Below, piece after piece: positions 9,064 to 18,466 of a stretch of DNA of 64,000 nt. The notes under the pieces are model-generated. The model saw only the letters and a program-made list of their open reading frames with translations, was not told the DNA's origin and searched no databases. Both the position numbers and the translations under genes were made by a program. Source of the DNA: Herbaspirillum sp. Sphag64 (GTDB lineage Bacteria > Pseudomonadota > Gammaproteobacteria > Burkholderiales > Burkholderiaceae_D); NCBI RefSeq assembly GCF_014192645.1, contig NZ_JACHYE010000003.1, positions 248,001 through 312,000 of the forward strand. The letters are read 5' to 3'. The first letter of the stretch is position 1. Every line of letters begins with the position of its first letter.

Positions 9064-10866
9064 ATGTTTAGCTCAATCAGAACGCGCATTCTCTTTTTTA
9101 CTATTGCCTTACTGATTGTCAGTCTGGGCCTCGTCGGGGGACTCTCCTATGTGATTGTCAAAAGCAACAATGACAGCACCGTCGATGCGAATACGCGCTC
9201 GATTGCCGACGGCTACGCGGCTGCCATCAATCAATGGGTCGCCTCTAAGGCAAGCATGACAGCGGCCGCCGCCGATGGTATTTCGCAGGCAGATCCTTTG
9301 TTTGTGCTCAAGCAGTTGCAAAAAAGTGGTGGGTTCTATGTCACCACGCTTGGTAAACAGGATAAAACGGCATTCACTTCCAGTCCGGATGGATTGCCAG
9401 CTGGCTACGATCCAACCGGTCGCGCCTGGTATTTACAGTCAGTCAAGGCCGGTAAGGCCGTTGTGACTAAACCTTACACCGATGTCGTAACCAAGAAGCC
9501 GATGGTGTCCTTTACCGCGCAGGTCAAGCAGGATGGCCAATTGCAAGGTGTGGTGGCAGCAGCAGTATTTCTGGATGGTGTGAGCGATGTAGTCAAAGCG
9601 GTACATCCGACGCCGGCCAGTTTTGCCTTTCTGGTGGATCATGATGGCATGATGCTGGCGCATCCTGATGCGCAATGGATCAACAAGCCGGCCAAAGAAT
9701 GGAACGCGGAGCTTACCGCAGACCGTCTCAACAGTCTCACTGGCGATCAGTCAAAGACACAGTTGTCGCTCGATGGGGCTGACAAGCTGGTGCTTGCCAC
9801 GCCGATTCAGGGTACAGAGTGGACCTTGTTGGTGGCGATGGACAAGGCGGATGTGAATGCCGGTATGCGTCGCGCCACAACCACCTCTCTGATTGCGATC
9901 GTATTGGTGGCGATTCTGGCTGCCGTCATGATGGGGATGATCACGGCGGCAGTATTCAAACGCTTGTCCCAGGTACGCAATGCGATGGATAACGTCGCCT
10001 CCGGCAATGGTGATCTGACCATGCGCTTGCCACAGGAAGGCACCGATGAAGTCAGTCAGATTGCACGTTCGTTCAATCTGTTTGTCCAGAAAATCACGTT
10101 GATCCTGCAGGAAATCCGGCATACCAGTGATGCGGTTAAAGTCTCTTCTTCTGAAATCGCCAATGGCAACCTAGATCTGTCCGGGCGCACTGAACAGCAG
10201 GCGGGGGCGTTGGAGCAAACTGCTTCGGCTATGGAGCAGCTCACTTCCACCGTCAAACAAAACTCTGACAATGCGCGCCAGGCAAATCAGCTGGCCGTGG
10301 CCGCATCGAATATCGCGGCCGAAGGCGGTGCTGTCGTTGGCAACGTGGTTGCAACGATGGCTGCAATTAATCAGTCTTCGCGACAAATTGTGGACATTAT
10401 CGCGGTCATTGACGGGATTGCTTTTCAGACCAATATTTTGGCCCTCAACGCCGCCGTTGAAGCCGCGCGTGCGGGCGAGCAAGGGCGCGGTTTCGCGGTG
10501 GTGGCCAGTGAAGTACGTAGTCTGGCGCAACGCAGTGCGCAGGCAGCCAAGGAAATCAAGGAATTGATCGACTCGTCGGTCGCCAAGGTCGAAGATGGTG
10601 GTGCGCTGGTGGAAAAGGCCGGTCAGACCATGGTCGAGATTGTCAGCAGCGTCAATAGTGTGAGCTCCATTGTCAACGAGATTGCCACCGCCAGTACTGA
10701 ACAAACCAGCGGGATCGAGGAAATCGGGCGTGCCATCACCCATATGGATGGAACAACCCAGCAAAATGCCGCGTTGGTCGAGCAAGCCGCCGCCGCTGCA
10801 CAGTCTTTGCAGGATCAGGCAAACCGACTGGCCGCCATTGTCGGTGGTTTCAAGCTGCAGGGCTGA
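9064..10866 (+). CDS. methyl-accepting chemotaxis protein with dCache-type sensor
   Basis: A 600-residue chemoreceptor. The first membrane helix is at about 10-30; a periplasmic double-Cache-like domain fills about 35-270 ([20 protein letters not shown] and [17 protein letters not shown] are typical). A second helix at about 273-297 is followed by HAMP (about 298-350) and the cytoplasmic signalling hairpin, whose tip is [20 protein letters not shown] around 450-470. There is no C-terminal CheR-binding pentapeptide. dCache receptors commonly bind amino acids or organic acids, which suits the neighbouring amino-acid genes, but the ligand is not deducible. Confidence 0.9.
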   Translation: MFSSIRTRILFFTIALLIVSLGLVGGLSYVIVKSNNDSTVDANTRSIADGYAAAINQWVASKASMTAAAADGISQADPLFVLKQLQKSGGFYVTTLGKQDKTAFTSSPDGLPAGYDPTGRAWYLQSVKAGKAVVTKPYTDVVTKKPMVSFTAQVKQDGQLQGVVAAAVFLDGVSDVVKAVHPTPASFAFLVDHDGMMLAHPDAQWINKPAKEWNAELTADRLNSLTGDQSKTQLSLDGADKLVLATPIQGTEWTLLVAMDKADVNAGMRRATTTSLIAIVLVAILAAVMMGMITAAVFKRLSQVRNAMDNVASGNGDLTMRLPQEGTDEVSQIARSFNLFVQKITLILQEIRHTSDAVKVSSSEIANGNLDLSGRTEQQAGALEQTASAMEQLTSTVKQNSDNARQANQLAVAASNIAAEGGAVVGNVVATMAAINQSSRQIVDIIAVIDGIAFQTNILALNAAVEAARAGEQGRGFAVVASEVRSLAQRSAQAAKEIKELIDSSVAKVEDGGALVEKAGQTMVEIVSSVNSVSSIVNEIATASTEQTSGIEEIGRAITHMDGTTQQNAALVEQAAAAAQSLQDQANRLAAIVGGFKLQG

Positions 10867-10907
10867 ATTGCGTAGATCTACATGGTGTTTGTGATTGTAG
10901 CTTGACG

Positions 10908-12188
10908 TCAATGCCCGGGCTGGTCAGGCTGGTATCCATCGGTAAGGGTCTTGAGAAAAGCAATCACATCCTCGATTTCGGCATCATTCAGGGCGGTTTT
11001 ATCGCCCGGATGACCGCCGAAAGGTGGATCCATGTTCACATTCACAGTGTATTGCGGTAGCAGGTCATCGAACTTGCGAATGCTGCCGTTGCGGTTGTGC
11101 GGATACCATTTGTGAGGCGCGCTATCGCGTTCTACATAAAAATGCAGCACGTCCTTCAGGTTGTGCATGACTCCGTTATGGAAGAAGCTCTGACGTAGCG
11201 CAACGTTGCGCAGAGTAGGGGTCTTGAACAGGCCGCAATACTCGGGACGATCAATGAAATCATGGCGATCCGGTCCGCATAAACCAAAGTCGTGGTAGAG
11301 CGGATTGGCATTGGCGACGATATCCTTGTTGCGTGGTACACCCAGCGCGATCAGGCCGTAATCGGTAAATTGCGGGAACGCGCCGTTGGGCGCGATCTCG
11401 CTGATGTGGCAAGACGCGCAATTTCCCTTGTCTGGTGCGTTGAATAACATCAGACCCCGTTTTTCCTGTGGAGAGAGTGCCACCTGTTTGCGCAAGTAGG
11501 CATCGTATTTGCTGCTGTAGGGATAAAAGTCGGCCGGGCTTTCCTGAAATACTTCCAACGCCATTAATGCCGCCTTGAATGCACTCGCATCATGATCCAG
11601 CACTGTCGCGCCAAAGACCGCGCGCAATTGGTTTGCATACGGTGCTCGGCGCAGTTTGGCAGCCACCGAGGCTTCGTCCGGATTACCCATTTCATGCGCC
11701 GATAGCAGCGGAATACGTGCCTGATCGTGGGTCGAATCGGCCCGGCCATCCCAGGTCAGGCCGCCGGTCGGGCCGGCATCGATACTGTCGTCATTGTCAT
11801 CGTCATGAAAATGTTCGCTAAATGGTGGCACCGTCTGCAGGTAGCGCAGCGAGGGTGCGGCGCGGGTACCGGGGCGTTTCAGGTCGGCGCCGCCAAACTG
11901 GGTGGCAAGGCGATTGGGCGGGCCGTAGGCAAATTCAGGGCTATGGCAGCTGGCGCAGGATTGCTTGCCAGAGGCCGACAAGGCCGGATCGAAAAACAGG
12001 TTGCGTCCCAGCGCAGTCATTTCCTGAACCTTGCCGCGCTCGATATTGGCTGGCGCATAGGTAGCATGTGCATAGGCTGGGCTTGTGGGCGCTGGTGCCG
12101 GATCTCCACCCTGCAAGGCATAGGCAGAAAAGGCGGCAATCATGCCCAGTACAATGAAGGGAAATAGGGCTGCAGGCGAAATTCTCAT
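10908..12188 (-). CDS. di-haem cytochrome c peroxidase / MauG family protein
   Basis: A 426-residue exported protein. A signal sequence covers about 1-27 and ends near AYA-LQ. Two CxxCH haem c sites, both CASCH, lie near 78 and 257, the spacing of CcpA/MauG-type di-haem proteins. Later motifs include FKTPTLRNVALRQSFFHNG, usual around the peroxidatic site, and EIEDVIAFLKTL at the C-terminus. It probably reduces periplasmic peroxide with electrons from cytochrome c, or oxidises a protein or small substrate as MauG does. An in-frame GTG two codons upstream is an alternative start. No partner gene is adjacent. Confidence 0.88.
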   Translation of the reverse strand: MRISPAALFPFIVLGMIAAFSAYALQGGDPAPAPTSPAYAHATYAPANIERGKVQEMTALGRNLFFDPALSASGKQSCASCHSPEFAYGPPNRLATQFGGADLKRPGTRAAPSLRYLQTVPPFSEHFHDDDNDDSIDAGPTGGLTWDGRADSTHDQARIPLLSAHEMGNPDEASVAAKLRRAPYANQLRAVFGATVLDHDASAFKAALMALEVFQESPADFYPYSSKYDAYLRKQVALSPQEKRGLMLFNAPDKGNCASCHISEIAPNGAFPQFTDYGLIALGVPRNKDIVANANPLYHDFGLCGPDRHDFIDRPEYCGLFKTPTLRNVALRQSFFHNGVMHNLKDVLHFYVERDSAPHKWYPHNRNGSIRKFDDLLPQYTVNVNMDPPFGGHPGDKTALNDAEIEDVIAFLKTLTDGYQPDQPGH

Positions 12189-12321
12189 TGGCACAGCATA
12201 GCAAACGCGAATGACAAGATTGTGAAGAACATTGAACTCATTGGCGGGCTGGCGCGGTTTGTCATTGCTCCGTTATATTTGCACATTAGGATCATGAGCT
12301 TTACAAACCAGAGGCGATGCT

Positions 12322-13938
12322 ATGTCCAATCAGCTTTTTTCAGTGTGGCGTCCTGCGGTCTCAGTCGCCGCTGTCGTAGTCGGTCTGAGCGCCTGCGGCG
12401 GTAACCCGGCTGTAGCACACGATGACAGCGCACTGCGCAATATCAATACACTGGTCGTGATCTACGCCGAAAATCGTGGCTTTGATAACTTGTATGGCTT
12501 GTTTCCAGGTGCCAATGGTATTCCAGGTGTTAACTCTTCGGCACGTGGAAATGTCAATCCACAGGTGGATGTCGATGGTGCTGTATTGCCGGTCTTACCG
12601 CCGACCTGGGGTGGCGCGACTGTGCCGGGGCAGAGCAAGGTGGTAACCCAGGCACAATCGGCTGGATTGCCTAATAAGCCGTTCCGGATTGAATCAACAG
12701 AGGGATTAGGACTCGATAGCAGCATCATTACCCGTGATCTGGTGCATCGCTTCTACAACAATCAGATGCAGATCCATGGCGGCAAAAATGATCAATTTGC
12801 CACCTATTCGGATGCCGGTGGCCTGTCGCTGGGCTATTACGATGGCAGTAACATGGCGATGTGGAAACTGGCCCAGCAATACACGCTGGCGGATAACTTT
12901 TTCATGGGCGCGTTTGGCGGCTCCTTTCTCAACCATCAATACCTGATTTGCGCCTGCGCACCGCAATATCCCCATGCGGATCAGTCGCCTGCCAAGGGGG
13001 GGATTTCGCGTATTGATGTGGATGCTAACGGTCAGTTCGTGCGTCTGACACCAGCAGTCGGATCGCCCAAGTCAACCCTGGACGGACCGCAAAAATATAT
13101 CAATGACGGCACCTTGACTCCAGCCGATGCCAAGGGCATGTTCTACGCCGTCAATACCATGCAGCCAGCGTATCAGCCAAGCAATGTTGCTCCGGCCGTA
13201 ACGGACGGCAGTCACCTGTTTGCCGATGCTAACAATGCCTCGACCTTGCCGCCACTGACGCAGACCAATATCGGTGATTTACTGACGGCTAAGGGCGTGA
13301 GCTGGGCTTGGTATGCTGGCGCCTGGAACGAGACCTCGGCTACCGCTAGCGGCAGCCGTAAATTCGGTGTGCCGATGCCTAATTTTCAGTTTCATCATCA
13401 GCCGTTCAATTATTACGCGAATATGGATCCGGTTACCCATGCTGCTTACCGTGCTGAGCATCTCAAGGACTTTGATAGCAGCTTCCTGCAGGATGCTGCA
13501 GCTGGAAAGCTGCCTGCAGTATCGTTCTACAAGCCGCAGGGCAATCTGAACCAGCATTCCGGTTACGCGGATGTGGCGTCGGGTGATGCGCATATTGCGG
13601 ATGTCATCAACAAGCTGCGCCAGAGTCCGCAGTGGTCGCATATGTTAATCGTAGTAACGTATGACGAAAATGGCGGCTTCTGGGATCATGCCGCGCCGCC
13701 GAAGATGGATCAATGGGGGCCGGGTACACGGATCCCGGCGATTATCATCTCGCCCTATGCCAAGAAGGGCTATGTTGATTCAAGCTTGTATGACACCAGC
13801 TCTATCCTGCGATTCATTACGCGTCGCTGGTCGTTGCCGACGCTGGATGGGATCGCGCTGCGCGACAAGGCTATTGCAGCCCAGGGTGGTCAACCGCTCG
13901 GAGATTTGAGTAATGCGTTGGTAGCGCAGCCACAATAA
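12322..13938 (+). CDS. lipoprotein phosphoesterase (phospholipase C / acid phosphatase AcpA family)
   Basis: A 538-residue member of the PF04185 phosphoesterase family. The N-terminus ends in a lipobox, LSAC with Cys25, so it is probably an outer-membrane lipoprotein. The family's metal and nucleophile region is IYAENRGFDNLYGLFPGANG near 50-70, and the second metal-ligand region is VTYDENGGFWDHAAPP near the C-terminus, followed by RIPAIIISPYAKKGYVD. It most likely releases phosphate from phosphomonoesters or phospholipid head groups outside the inner membrane. It is a single gene closed by its own terminator. Whether it acts as phosphatase or phospholipase cannot be decided from sequence. Confidence 0.85.
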   Translation: MSNQLFSVWRPAVSVAAVVVGLSACGGNPAVAHDDSALRNINTLVVIYAENRGFDNLYGLFPGANGIPGVNSSARGNVNPQVDVDGAVLPVLPPTWGGATVPGQSKVVTQAQSAGLPNKPFRIESTEGLGLDSSIITRDLVHRFYNNQMQIHGGKNDQFATYSDAGGLSLGYYDGSNMAMWKLAQQYTLADNFFMGAFGGSFLNHQYLICACAPQYPHADQSPAKGGISRIDVDANGQFVRLTPAVGSPKSTLDGPQKYINDGTLTPADAKGMFYAVNTMQPAYQPSNVAPAVTDGSHLFADANNASTLPPLTQTNIGDLLTAKGVSWAWYAGAWNETSATASGSRKFGVPMPNFQFHHQPFNYYANMDPVTHAAYRAEHLKDFDSSFLQDAAAGKLPAVSFYKPQGNLNQHSGYADVASGDAHIADVINKLRQSPQWSHMLIVVTYDENGGFWDHAAPPKMDQWGPGTRIPAIIISPYAKKGYVDSSLYDTSSILRFITRRWSLPTLDGIALRDKAIAAQGGQPLGDLSNALVAQPQ

Positions 13939-13967
13939 GCTGAAATACTGATTAACTGACAGCAGAC

Positions 13968-13999
13968 GCACGGTCACTATTCGGTGGCCGTGCTTTTTT
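13968..13999 (+). terminator. rho-independent terminator after the phosphoesterase
   Basis: A ten-base-pair stem (GCACGGTCAC / GTGGCCGTGC, one T-G pair) with a six-base loop is followed by six T residues, 30 bases after the stop codon. The rest of the gap to 14313 is AT-rich and holds a possible promoter (TTGACA at 14070-14075, with TATTTT 16 bases later) but no gene. Confidence 0.9.
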
Positions 14000-14313
14000 A
14001 TGGCCGCAGCGTAAGAACAAAGTGGTGCAGGGGTGGGTTTCGGTGTGCCGAATTGCTTTAAATTTGTCTTTGACAACTTCATGAAGCACCTTATTTTGTC
14101 ATGAAGCGGCTCTCAAAAGATGACAAAATCCTGACAATCCATAAAAGTTTCTAATTGTTACAATCTGTTACTTATTTGCTTTGCACAAACTTATGAATGG
14201 GAAGTATTCTTATTTGCATTCGTAATCTTTATCGCGTTATCAATAAAGAGAGCGACGTCAAACTGGCATCAAGCAAACATCAAGCAAACAAGAGACCGGC
14301 ACCTTCCTTCATC

Positions 14314-15798
14314 ATGAATAAGCAAATTCGTCGTCATGTGCTCCCCGCCATGATGCGCAAGACCTGTTTTGCACTGGCAGCACTGACCCTAATGCATCTG
14401 TCCGCGTACGCAGCGCCACCACCAATGTCGACTCCGGCTAGCACAGACGATACCTACGACAGTGGTTCCAGCACCAGCTTCTTGGATGGACTTAATCGAA
14501 GTAATACATTGCTGGGTGACATGGGAGGGCTGCGCTCGTCGCTGGCCAGCCGTGGCATTACGCTGGGCATCCAGGAAACCAGCGAGTTTTTGGGTAACAC
14601 CAGTGGCGGCAAACGTACCGGCTTTGACTACGATGGTTTGACCACGGTCACCATGCAGCTCAATACCCAGCGCGCGTTTGGCTTGTATGGTGGCTTGTTC
14701 AATGTCAGCGCCTTGAGCGTGCACGGCACCAATCTGAGTTCGCGCAACCTCGGTAGCTTACAGACCGCCAGCGGGATTGAGGCCGATACCGGCACTCGCC
14801 TGTGGGAACTCTGGTACGACCAGAAGCTGCTGGAAGAAGATCGCCTCGACGTCAAGTTCGGTCAGCAGAGTCTGGATCAGGAATTCATGGTCAGCACCAA
14901 TGCCCTGTATTTCGTCAACACCATGTTCGGCTGGCCGATGCTGCCATCGGCCGACCTGCCTGGTGGCGGTCCGGCATATCCGCTGTCGGCACTGGGTGCC
15001 CGGGTTGCCGTGCGGCCGGTGAATGGCGTTCAGATTCTGGCCGGCGTCTTTAGTGCCTCACCGGTCACCAATGCCGATCCATCGCTGGACTCGCAGAGCA
15101 CTAATCACAACGGGCTGAGTTTCCCGGTTGGCCATGGCACCATGGAAATTATCGAAGCGCAGTTCTCCTATCCCTCGCTGGGAGCGATGGTTGAGCCGGG
15201 TGAAGCAGCGCCGCTGGGCTGGACCTACCGTATCGGCGCCTGGTACAGCGGTTACTCTGGATTCCAGGATCAGCGCTATGACACCAACGGTGTTTCACTG
15301 GCAGATCCGAATAGTAATGGCGTGGCCCAGAGCCATCGTGGCAACTACGCGTTTTACGCCGTCGCCGACCAGCTGATCTGGCGCGACAATACCGATCCAA
15401 ATCGCACCATCGGCGTGTTTGGGCGCGTCATGTGGACGCCACTGAAAGATCGCAACGTGATTGACGCCAGCCTCAACGCCGGGGTCGTGTTCCATAGCCC
15501 GTTCCGCTACCGTACCGATGACACCTTTGGGGTTGGCGTTGGTTATGCCCATGTCAGCAGCCGTGCTTCTCAATATGATACGGATACCAATACCTATAAC
15601 GACACGACATCGCCGGTACGCAGCAGCGAGAAATTTGTCGAGCTGACCTATCAGTACCAGCTCAAGCCATGGATGCAGATTCAACCGGACCTGCAATACG
15701 TGTTCAATCCTGGTGCAGGCGTGCCGATTACCAGCGGTTCTTCCCAACGGATCAAGAATGAGCTGGTCCTGGGTGTACGAACCAATATCTCTTTCTGA
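14314..15798 (+). CDS. OprB-family carbohydrate-selective porin
   Basis: A 494-residue outer-membrane beta-barrel of the OprB family. A signal peptide runs from the chosen ATG and ends near SAYA-APPP. The mature part shows the family pattern: GITLGIQETSEFLGN, LWELWYDQKL, DVKFGQQSLDQEF, then alternating aromatic strands ending in a terminal phenylalanine (VRTNISF). An earlier in-frame ATG at 14197 would put 39 unlikely residues before the signal peptide. It leads a three-gene group (porin, beta-propeller, DyP peroxidase) with gaps of 18 and -1 bases. It probably passes sugars or similar small solutes, with the specific solute unknown. Confidence 0.88.
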   Translation: MNKQIRRHVLPAMMRKTCFALAALTLMHLSAYAAPPPMSTPASTDDTYDSGSSTSFLDGLNRSNTLLGDMGGLRSSLASRGITLGIQETSEFLGNTSGGKRTGFDYDGLTTVTMQLNTQRAFGLYGGLFNVSALSVHGTNLSSRNLGSLQTASGIEADTGTRLWELWYDQKLLEEDRLDVKFGQQSLDQEFMVSTNALYFVNTMFGWPMLPSADLPGGGPAYPLSALGARVAVRPVNGVQILAGVFSASPVTNADPSLDSQSTNHNGLSFPVGHGTMEIIEAQFSYPSLGAMVEPGEAAPLGWTYRIGAWYSGYSGFQDQRYDTNGVSLADPNSNGVAQSHRGNYAFYAVADQLIWRDNTDPNRTIGVFGRVMWTPLKDRNVIDASLNAGVVFHSPFRYRTDDTFGVGVGYAHVSSRASQYDTDTNTYNDTTSPVRSSEKFVELTYQYQLKPWMQIQPDLQYVFNPGAGVPITSGSSQRIKNELVLGVRTNISF

Positions 15799-15816
15799 CC
15801 TTCGCTTCACGACACC

Positions 15817-16968
15817 ATGAAAACAGTCTCCCTGCACCATCTGATTGGCCTGACACTGGCAGCAGCCTTCGGTCTGGCAGCTCTCAACAGCAGCGCCGCC
15901 GAACCACGCGGCATGCTGGAAACCATCAAGCATCACAAGACCCTGGCGTCCACCATTCCTGATAATGGGGACGTCAATCCTTACGCAATCGTCGTGGCAC
16001 CGGTATCGGCTGGCGCGATTGAAAAGGATGATGTACTGATCGATAACTTCAACAACATCTCGAATCTGCAGGGCACCGGCACGACGATCGTACGCTATCG
16101 TCCCTCGACCAAGGAAACCAAGCTGTTCGCACAGGTGCCGCAAACGCTCAAGGAATGTCCGGGAGGCGTTGGCCTGACAACCGCGATGAGCATGCTCAAA
16201 AGTGGCTGGGTCATTGTTGGTAGCACGCCTAGCAAGGACGGCACCACCGCCACCAAGGGTGACGGCTGTATGCTGGTATTCGATGCCAATGGTCACCACG
16301 TTGCGACGTGGGCAGGCCCGACCATCAATGGTCCGTGGGGCAATATGGTGACCATCGATCATGGTGACAAGGCAACTTTGTTCATCAGCATGGCAGGCTT
16401 CGGCGTGCAAGGCCCCAAGGTGCTTGATGCGGATGGTCAATATCCCGTTACCGTGCGCAATGCCACGGTCCTGCGTCTGGAAGTCAGCATTTCCGAAGGA
16501 AAACAGCCGGTACTGGAAAGTCAGACCGTCATCGGTGATGGCTTTGCCCAGCGTGCCGATATGGATAATTTCCTGTTTGGGCCGACTGGTCTGGCGCTGG
16601 GATCGGATGACACGCTCTATGTGACCGATGGCCTAGACAATGAAATCACCGCCATCGCCAACGCTAGCACCCGTACCGACAGCGCTGGCAAAGGCCGCGT
16701 GGTAACCAAGGATGGTTTGCTGGGCTGGCCACTGGCGATGGTCATGACACCTGCTGGCCACCTGATCGTGGCCAACGGCAAGAATGGTCAGGCCGTCGAA
16801 ATCGATCCGGCCAGTGGCAAGCAGATCTACGGGCACTGGCTCGATTCGAATCAGGCACAATCGCCACCGGGCAATGGTGACCTGTTCGGTATCGCCCTGA
16901 CACCAGACGGCAAGGGCCTCTACTACGTCGAAGATGACGTCAACGCTCTAGTCGTAGGAACACCGTAA
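15817..16968 (+). CDS. exported beta-propeller (NHL-like) protein
   Basis: A 383-residue exported protein with a signal peptide ending near SSAA-EPRG. The rest shows repeated blade-like strands of the NHL/SMP-30 propeller type, for example LFGPTGLALGSDDTLYVTDGLDNEI (quoted in two parts: LFGPTGLALGSDD and TLYVTDGLDN), WPLAMVMTPAGHLIVANG and LFGIALTPDGKGLYYVEDD. No catalytic motif is evident, so it may be a binding or scaffold protein, or a lactonase-like enzyme. Its stop overlaps the ATG of the DyP peroxidase by one base (TAATG), so the two are translationally coupled and probably work together in the periplasm. Confidence 0.7.
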   Translation: MKTVSLHHLIGLTLAAAFGLAALNSSAAEPRGMLETIKHHKTLASTIPDNGDVNPYAIVVAPVSAGAIEKDDVLIDNFNNISNLQGTGTTIVRYRPSTKETKLFAQVPQTLKECPGGVGLTTAMSMLKSGWVIVGSTPSKDGTTATKGDGCMLVFDANGHHVATWAGPTINGPWGNMVTIDHGDKATLFISMAGFGVQGPKVLDADGQYPVTVRNATVLRLEVSISEGKQPVLESQTVIGDGFAQRADMDNFLFGPTGLALGSDDTLYVTDGLDNEITAIANASTRTDSAGKGRVVTKDGLLGWPLAMVMTPAGHLIVANGKNGQAVEIDPASGKQIYGHWLDSNQAQSPPGNGDLFGIALTPDGKGLYYVEDDVNALVVGTP

Positions 16969-18245
16969 TGGATAATGATCAACACAGCCCGAAGCGCCGC
17001 CGCTTTCTGAGTGGTGCCGCACTGGCAGCGGCGGCCTTGCCGGTCTCTGCTGCTGCAACTGCAGCGACCGCAGCATCAGGTAGTGCAGGTCATGCCAGCC
17101 ATGGTCACACCGAACCGTTTTTCGGTACCTATCAAGGCGGTATTACCACCCAGATGCAGCGGCAGAGCTACTTCATGGCCTTCGACCTGACCACCAGCAA
17201 GCGCGAGGACGTCATCGCATTGCTCAAGGCCTGGACCGAGGCTGCCGCCGAGATGACCCGCGGTGCCGAACTGGCGCCTCGTCATCCCGACCCGGATCAG
17301 CCACCCGAGAGTGGCGGAGATATCATCGGCTTGCCCGCATCACGGCTGACGATTACCTTCGGCTTTGGCCCCGGCCTGTTCGAAAAAGAGGGTATTGACC
17401 GCTATGGACTGGCCAGCCAGCGTCCGGCGGCACTAGCCGACTTGCCCAAGTTCACCGGTGATCAACTGGTCCCTGAGCGCAGTGGCGGTGATCTGTCGAT
17501 TCAAGCCTGTGCTGATGATGCTCAGGTGGTTGAACACGCGGTGCGTCGACTGGTTGCACTGGCCTATAACGTTGCTGTGATCCGTTGGGCGCAGACTGGC
17601 TATCAGGCGGGCTACAAACCAAGCGAGACACCGCGCAACCAGATGGGCTTCAAGGATGGCACCATGAATGTTGCCACCAAAGATCCGGCTGCCATGAAGC
17701 AGTTTGTCTGGGTCGGCGAAGAAGGGCCGGAGTGGATGCGCAACGGCAGTTATATGGTGATTCGTCCGATCCGTATCGCACTGGAGCACTGGGATCGCAT
17801 GAAGTTGGGCTTCCAGGAGCAGACTGTGGGCCGTCATAAGTACTCCGGTGCACCATTGGGCAAAAAGCATGAATTTGAACCGCTTGACCTCAAGGCGACC
17901 GATGCCGATGGCAATCTGGTACTGCACGAGCACGCCCATGCCCGTATGGCTGCGCCCGAAGAAAACGACGGTGCCCAGATCCTGCGCCGTGCCTATGCCT
18001 ATGACAACGGTGTGACCAGGATCGCTGAGCGCTGGCCGCCATGGCGTCAAGCGATGACGTTTGACGCTGGTTTGCTGTTCCAGTGTTACCAACGCGATCC
18101 GCGTACCGGCTTTACCAAGATCTTCGAGAACATGGCCAAGTTCGACATGCTCAACCAGTTCACCACCCATGTCGGCAGCGCACTGTTTGCCTGCCCACCG
18201 GGCGTGCAACCTGGTGAATACATCGGCCAGAAGTTGTTTGCCTGA
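16968..18245 (+). CDS. Tat-exported DyP-type haem peroxidase
   Basis: A 425-residue dye-decolourising peroxidase resembling EfeB. The N-terminus carries a twin-arginine signal (KRRRFLSGAALAAAALP), so it is folded with haem before export. The catalytic GxxDG motif is GFKDG with Asp230, and the distal arginine is likely the one in IRPIRIALEHW. C-terminal GFTKIFENMAKFDMLNQF is typical of the family. EfeB proteins act as peroxidases or deferrochelatases in iron uptake, but efeU and efeO are absent; here it is coupled to a propeller protein and a porin. Oxidation of a phenolic or other extracytoplasmic substrate is inferred only. Confidence 0.9.
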   Translation: MDNDQHSPKRRRFLSGAALAAAALPVSAAATAATAASGSAGHASHGHTEPFFGTYQGGITTQMQRQSYFMAFDLTTSKREDVIALLKAWTEAAAEMTRGAELAPRHPDPDQPPESGGDIIGLPASRLTITFGFGPGLFEKEGIDRYGLASQRPAALADLPKFTGDQLVPERSGGDLSIQACADDAQVVEHAVRRLVALAYNVAVIRWAQTGYQAGYKPSETPRNQMGFKDGTMNVATKDPAAMKQFVWVGEEGPEWMRNGSYMVIRPIRIALEHWDRMKLGFQEQTVGRHKYSGAPLGKKHEFEPLDLKATDADGNLVLHEHAHARMAAPEENDGAQILRRAYAYDNGVTRIAERWPPWRQAMTFDAGLLFQCYQRDPRTGFTKIFENMAKFDMLNQFTTHVGSALFACPPGVQPGEYIGQKLFA

Positions 18246-18250
18246 AAGAA

Positions 18251-18277
18251 TGCGCTAGCCAATTGTCGGCTAGCGCA
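18251..18277. terminator. hairpin after the DyP gene
   Basis: A perfect ten-base inverted repeat, TGCGCTAGCC / GGCTAGCGCA with a seven-base loop, starts five bases after the DyP stop. It lacks a T-tract, so it may mark the 3' end of the message or terminate only weakly. Confidence 0.5.
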
Positions 18278-18298
18278 AAAATTGCTACCATCTCGCCC

Positions 18299-18359
18299 AA
18301 GGAGATGGCATGCCTCCTTCAACCGCGACCGGCATCATACCGGCGCTGATGATGCCTAC
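18299..18359 (+). ncRNA. fluoride riboswitch (crcB motif)
   Basis: The stretch matches the fluoride-sensing RNA. The conserved 5' part GGAGATGGCATGCCTCC pairs within itself and is followed by TTCAACCGC; a variable CCGG-ATCAT-CCGG hairpin comes next, and the conserved 3' part GCTGATGATGCCTAC ends at 18359. It lies about 107 bases upstream of a CLC-family gene with CLC-F features, the classic target of this riboswitch. No T-rich intrinsic terminator is seen between it and the gene, so translational control is more likely than premature termination. Confidence 0.93.
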
Positions 18360-18466
18360 AGAAACCTGCGCAGCTGGTCCTGTAGGTCATCGCCTGCAGT
18401 AACCGGTTGCGCAAACCGATAGACAATAAAAAACTGGAATCTTCTAGCGCACCAAGCACCGGTACC

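Noticed and set aside
15295-16440. Long minus-strand open frame of 381 codons antisense to the porin and propeller genes
   Set aside because: It mirrors strongly supported plus-strand genes; its length follows from their codon bias, and no domain is seen.
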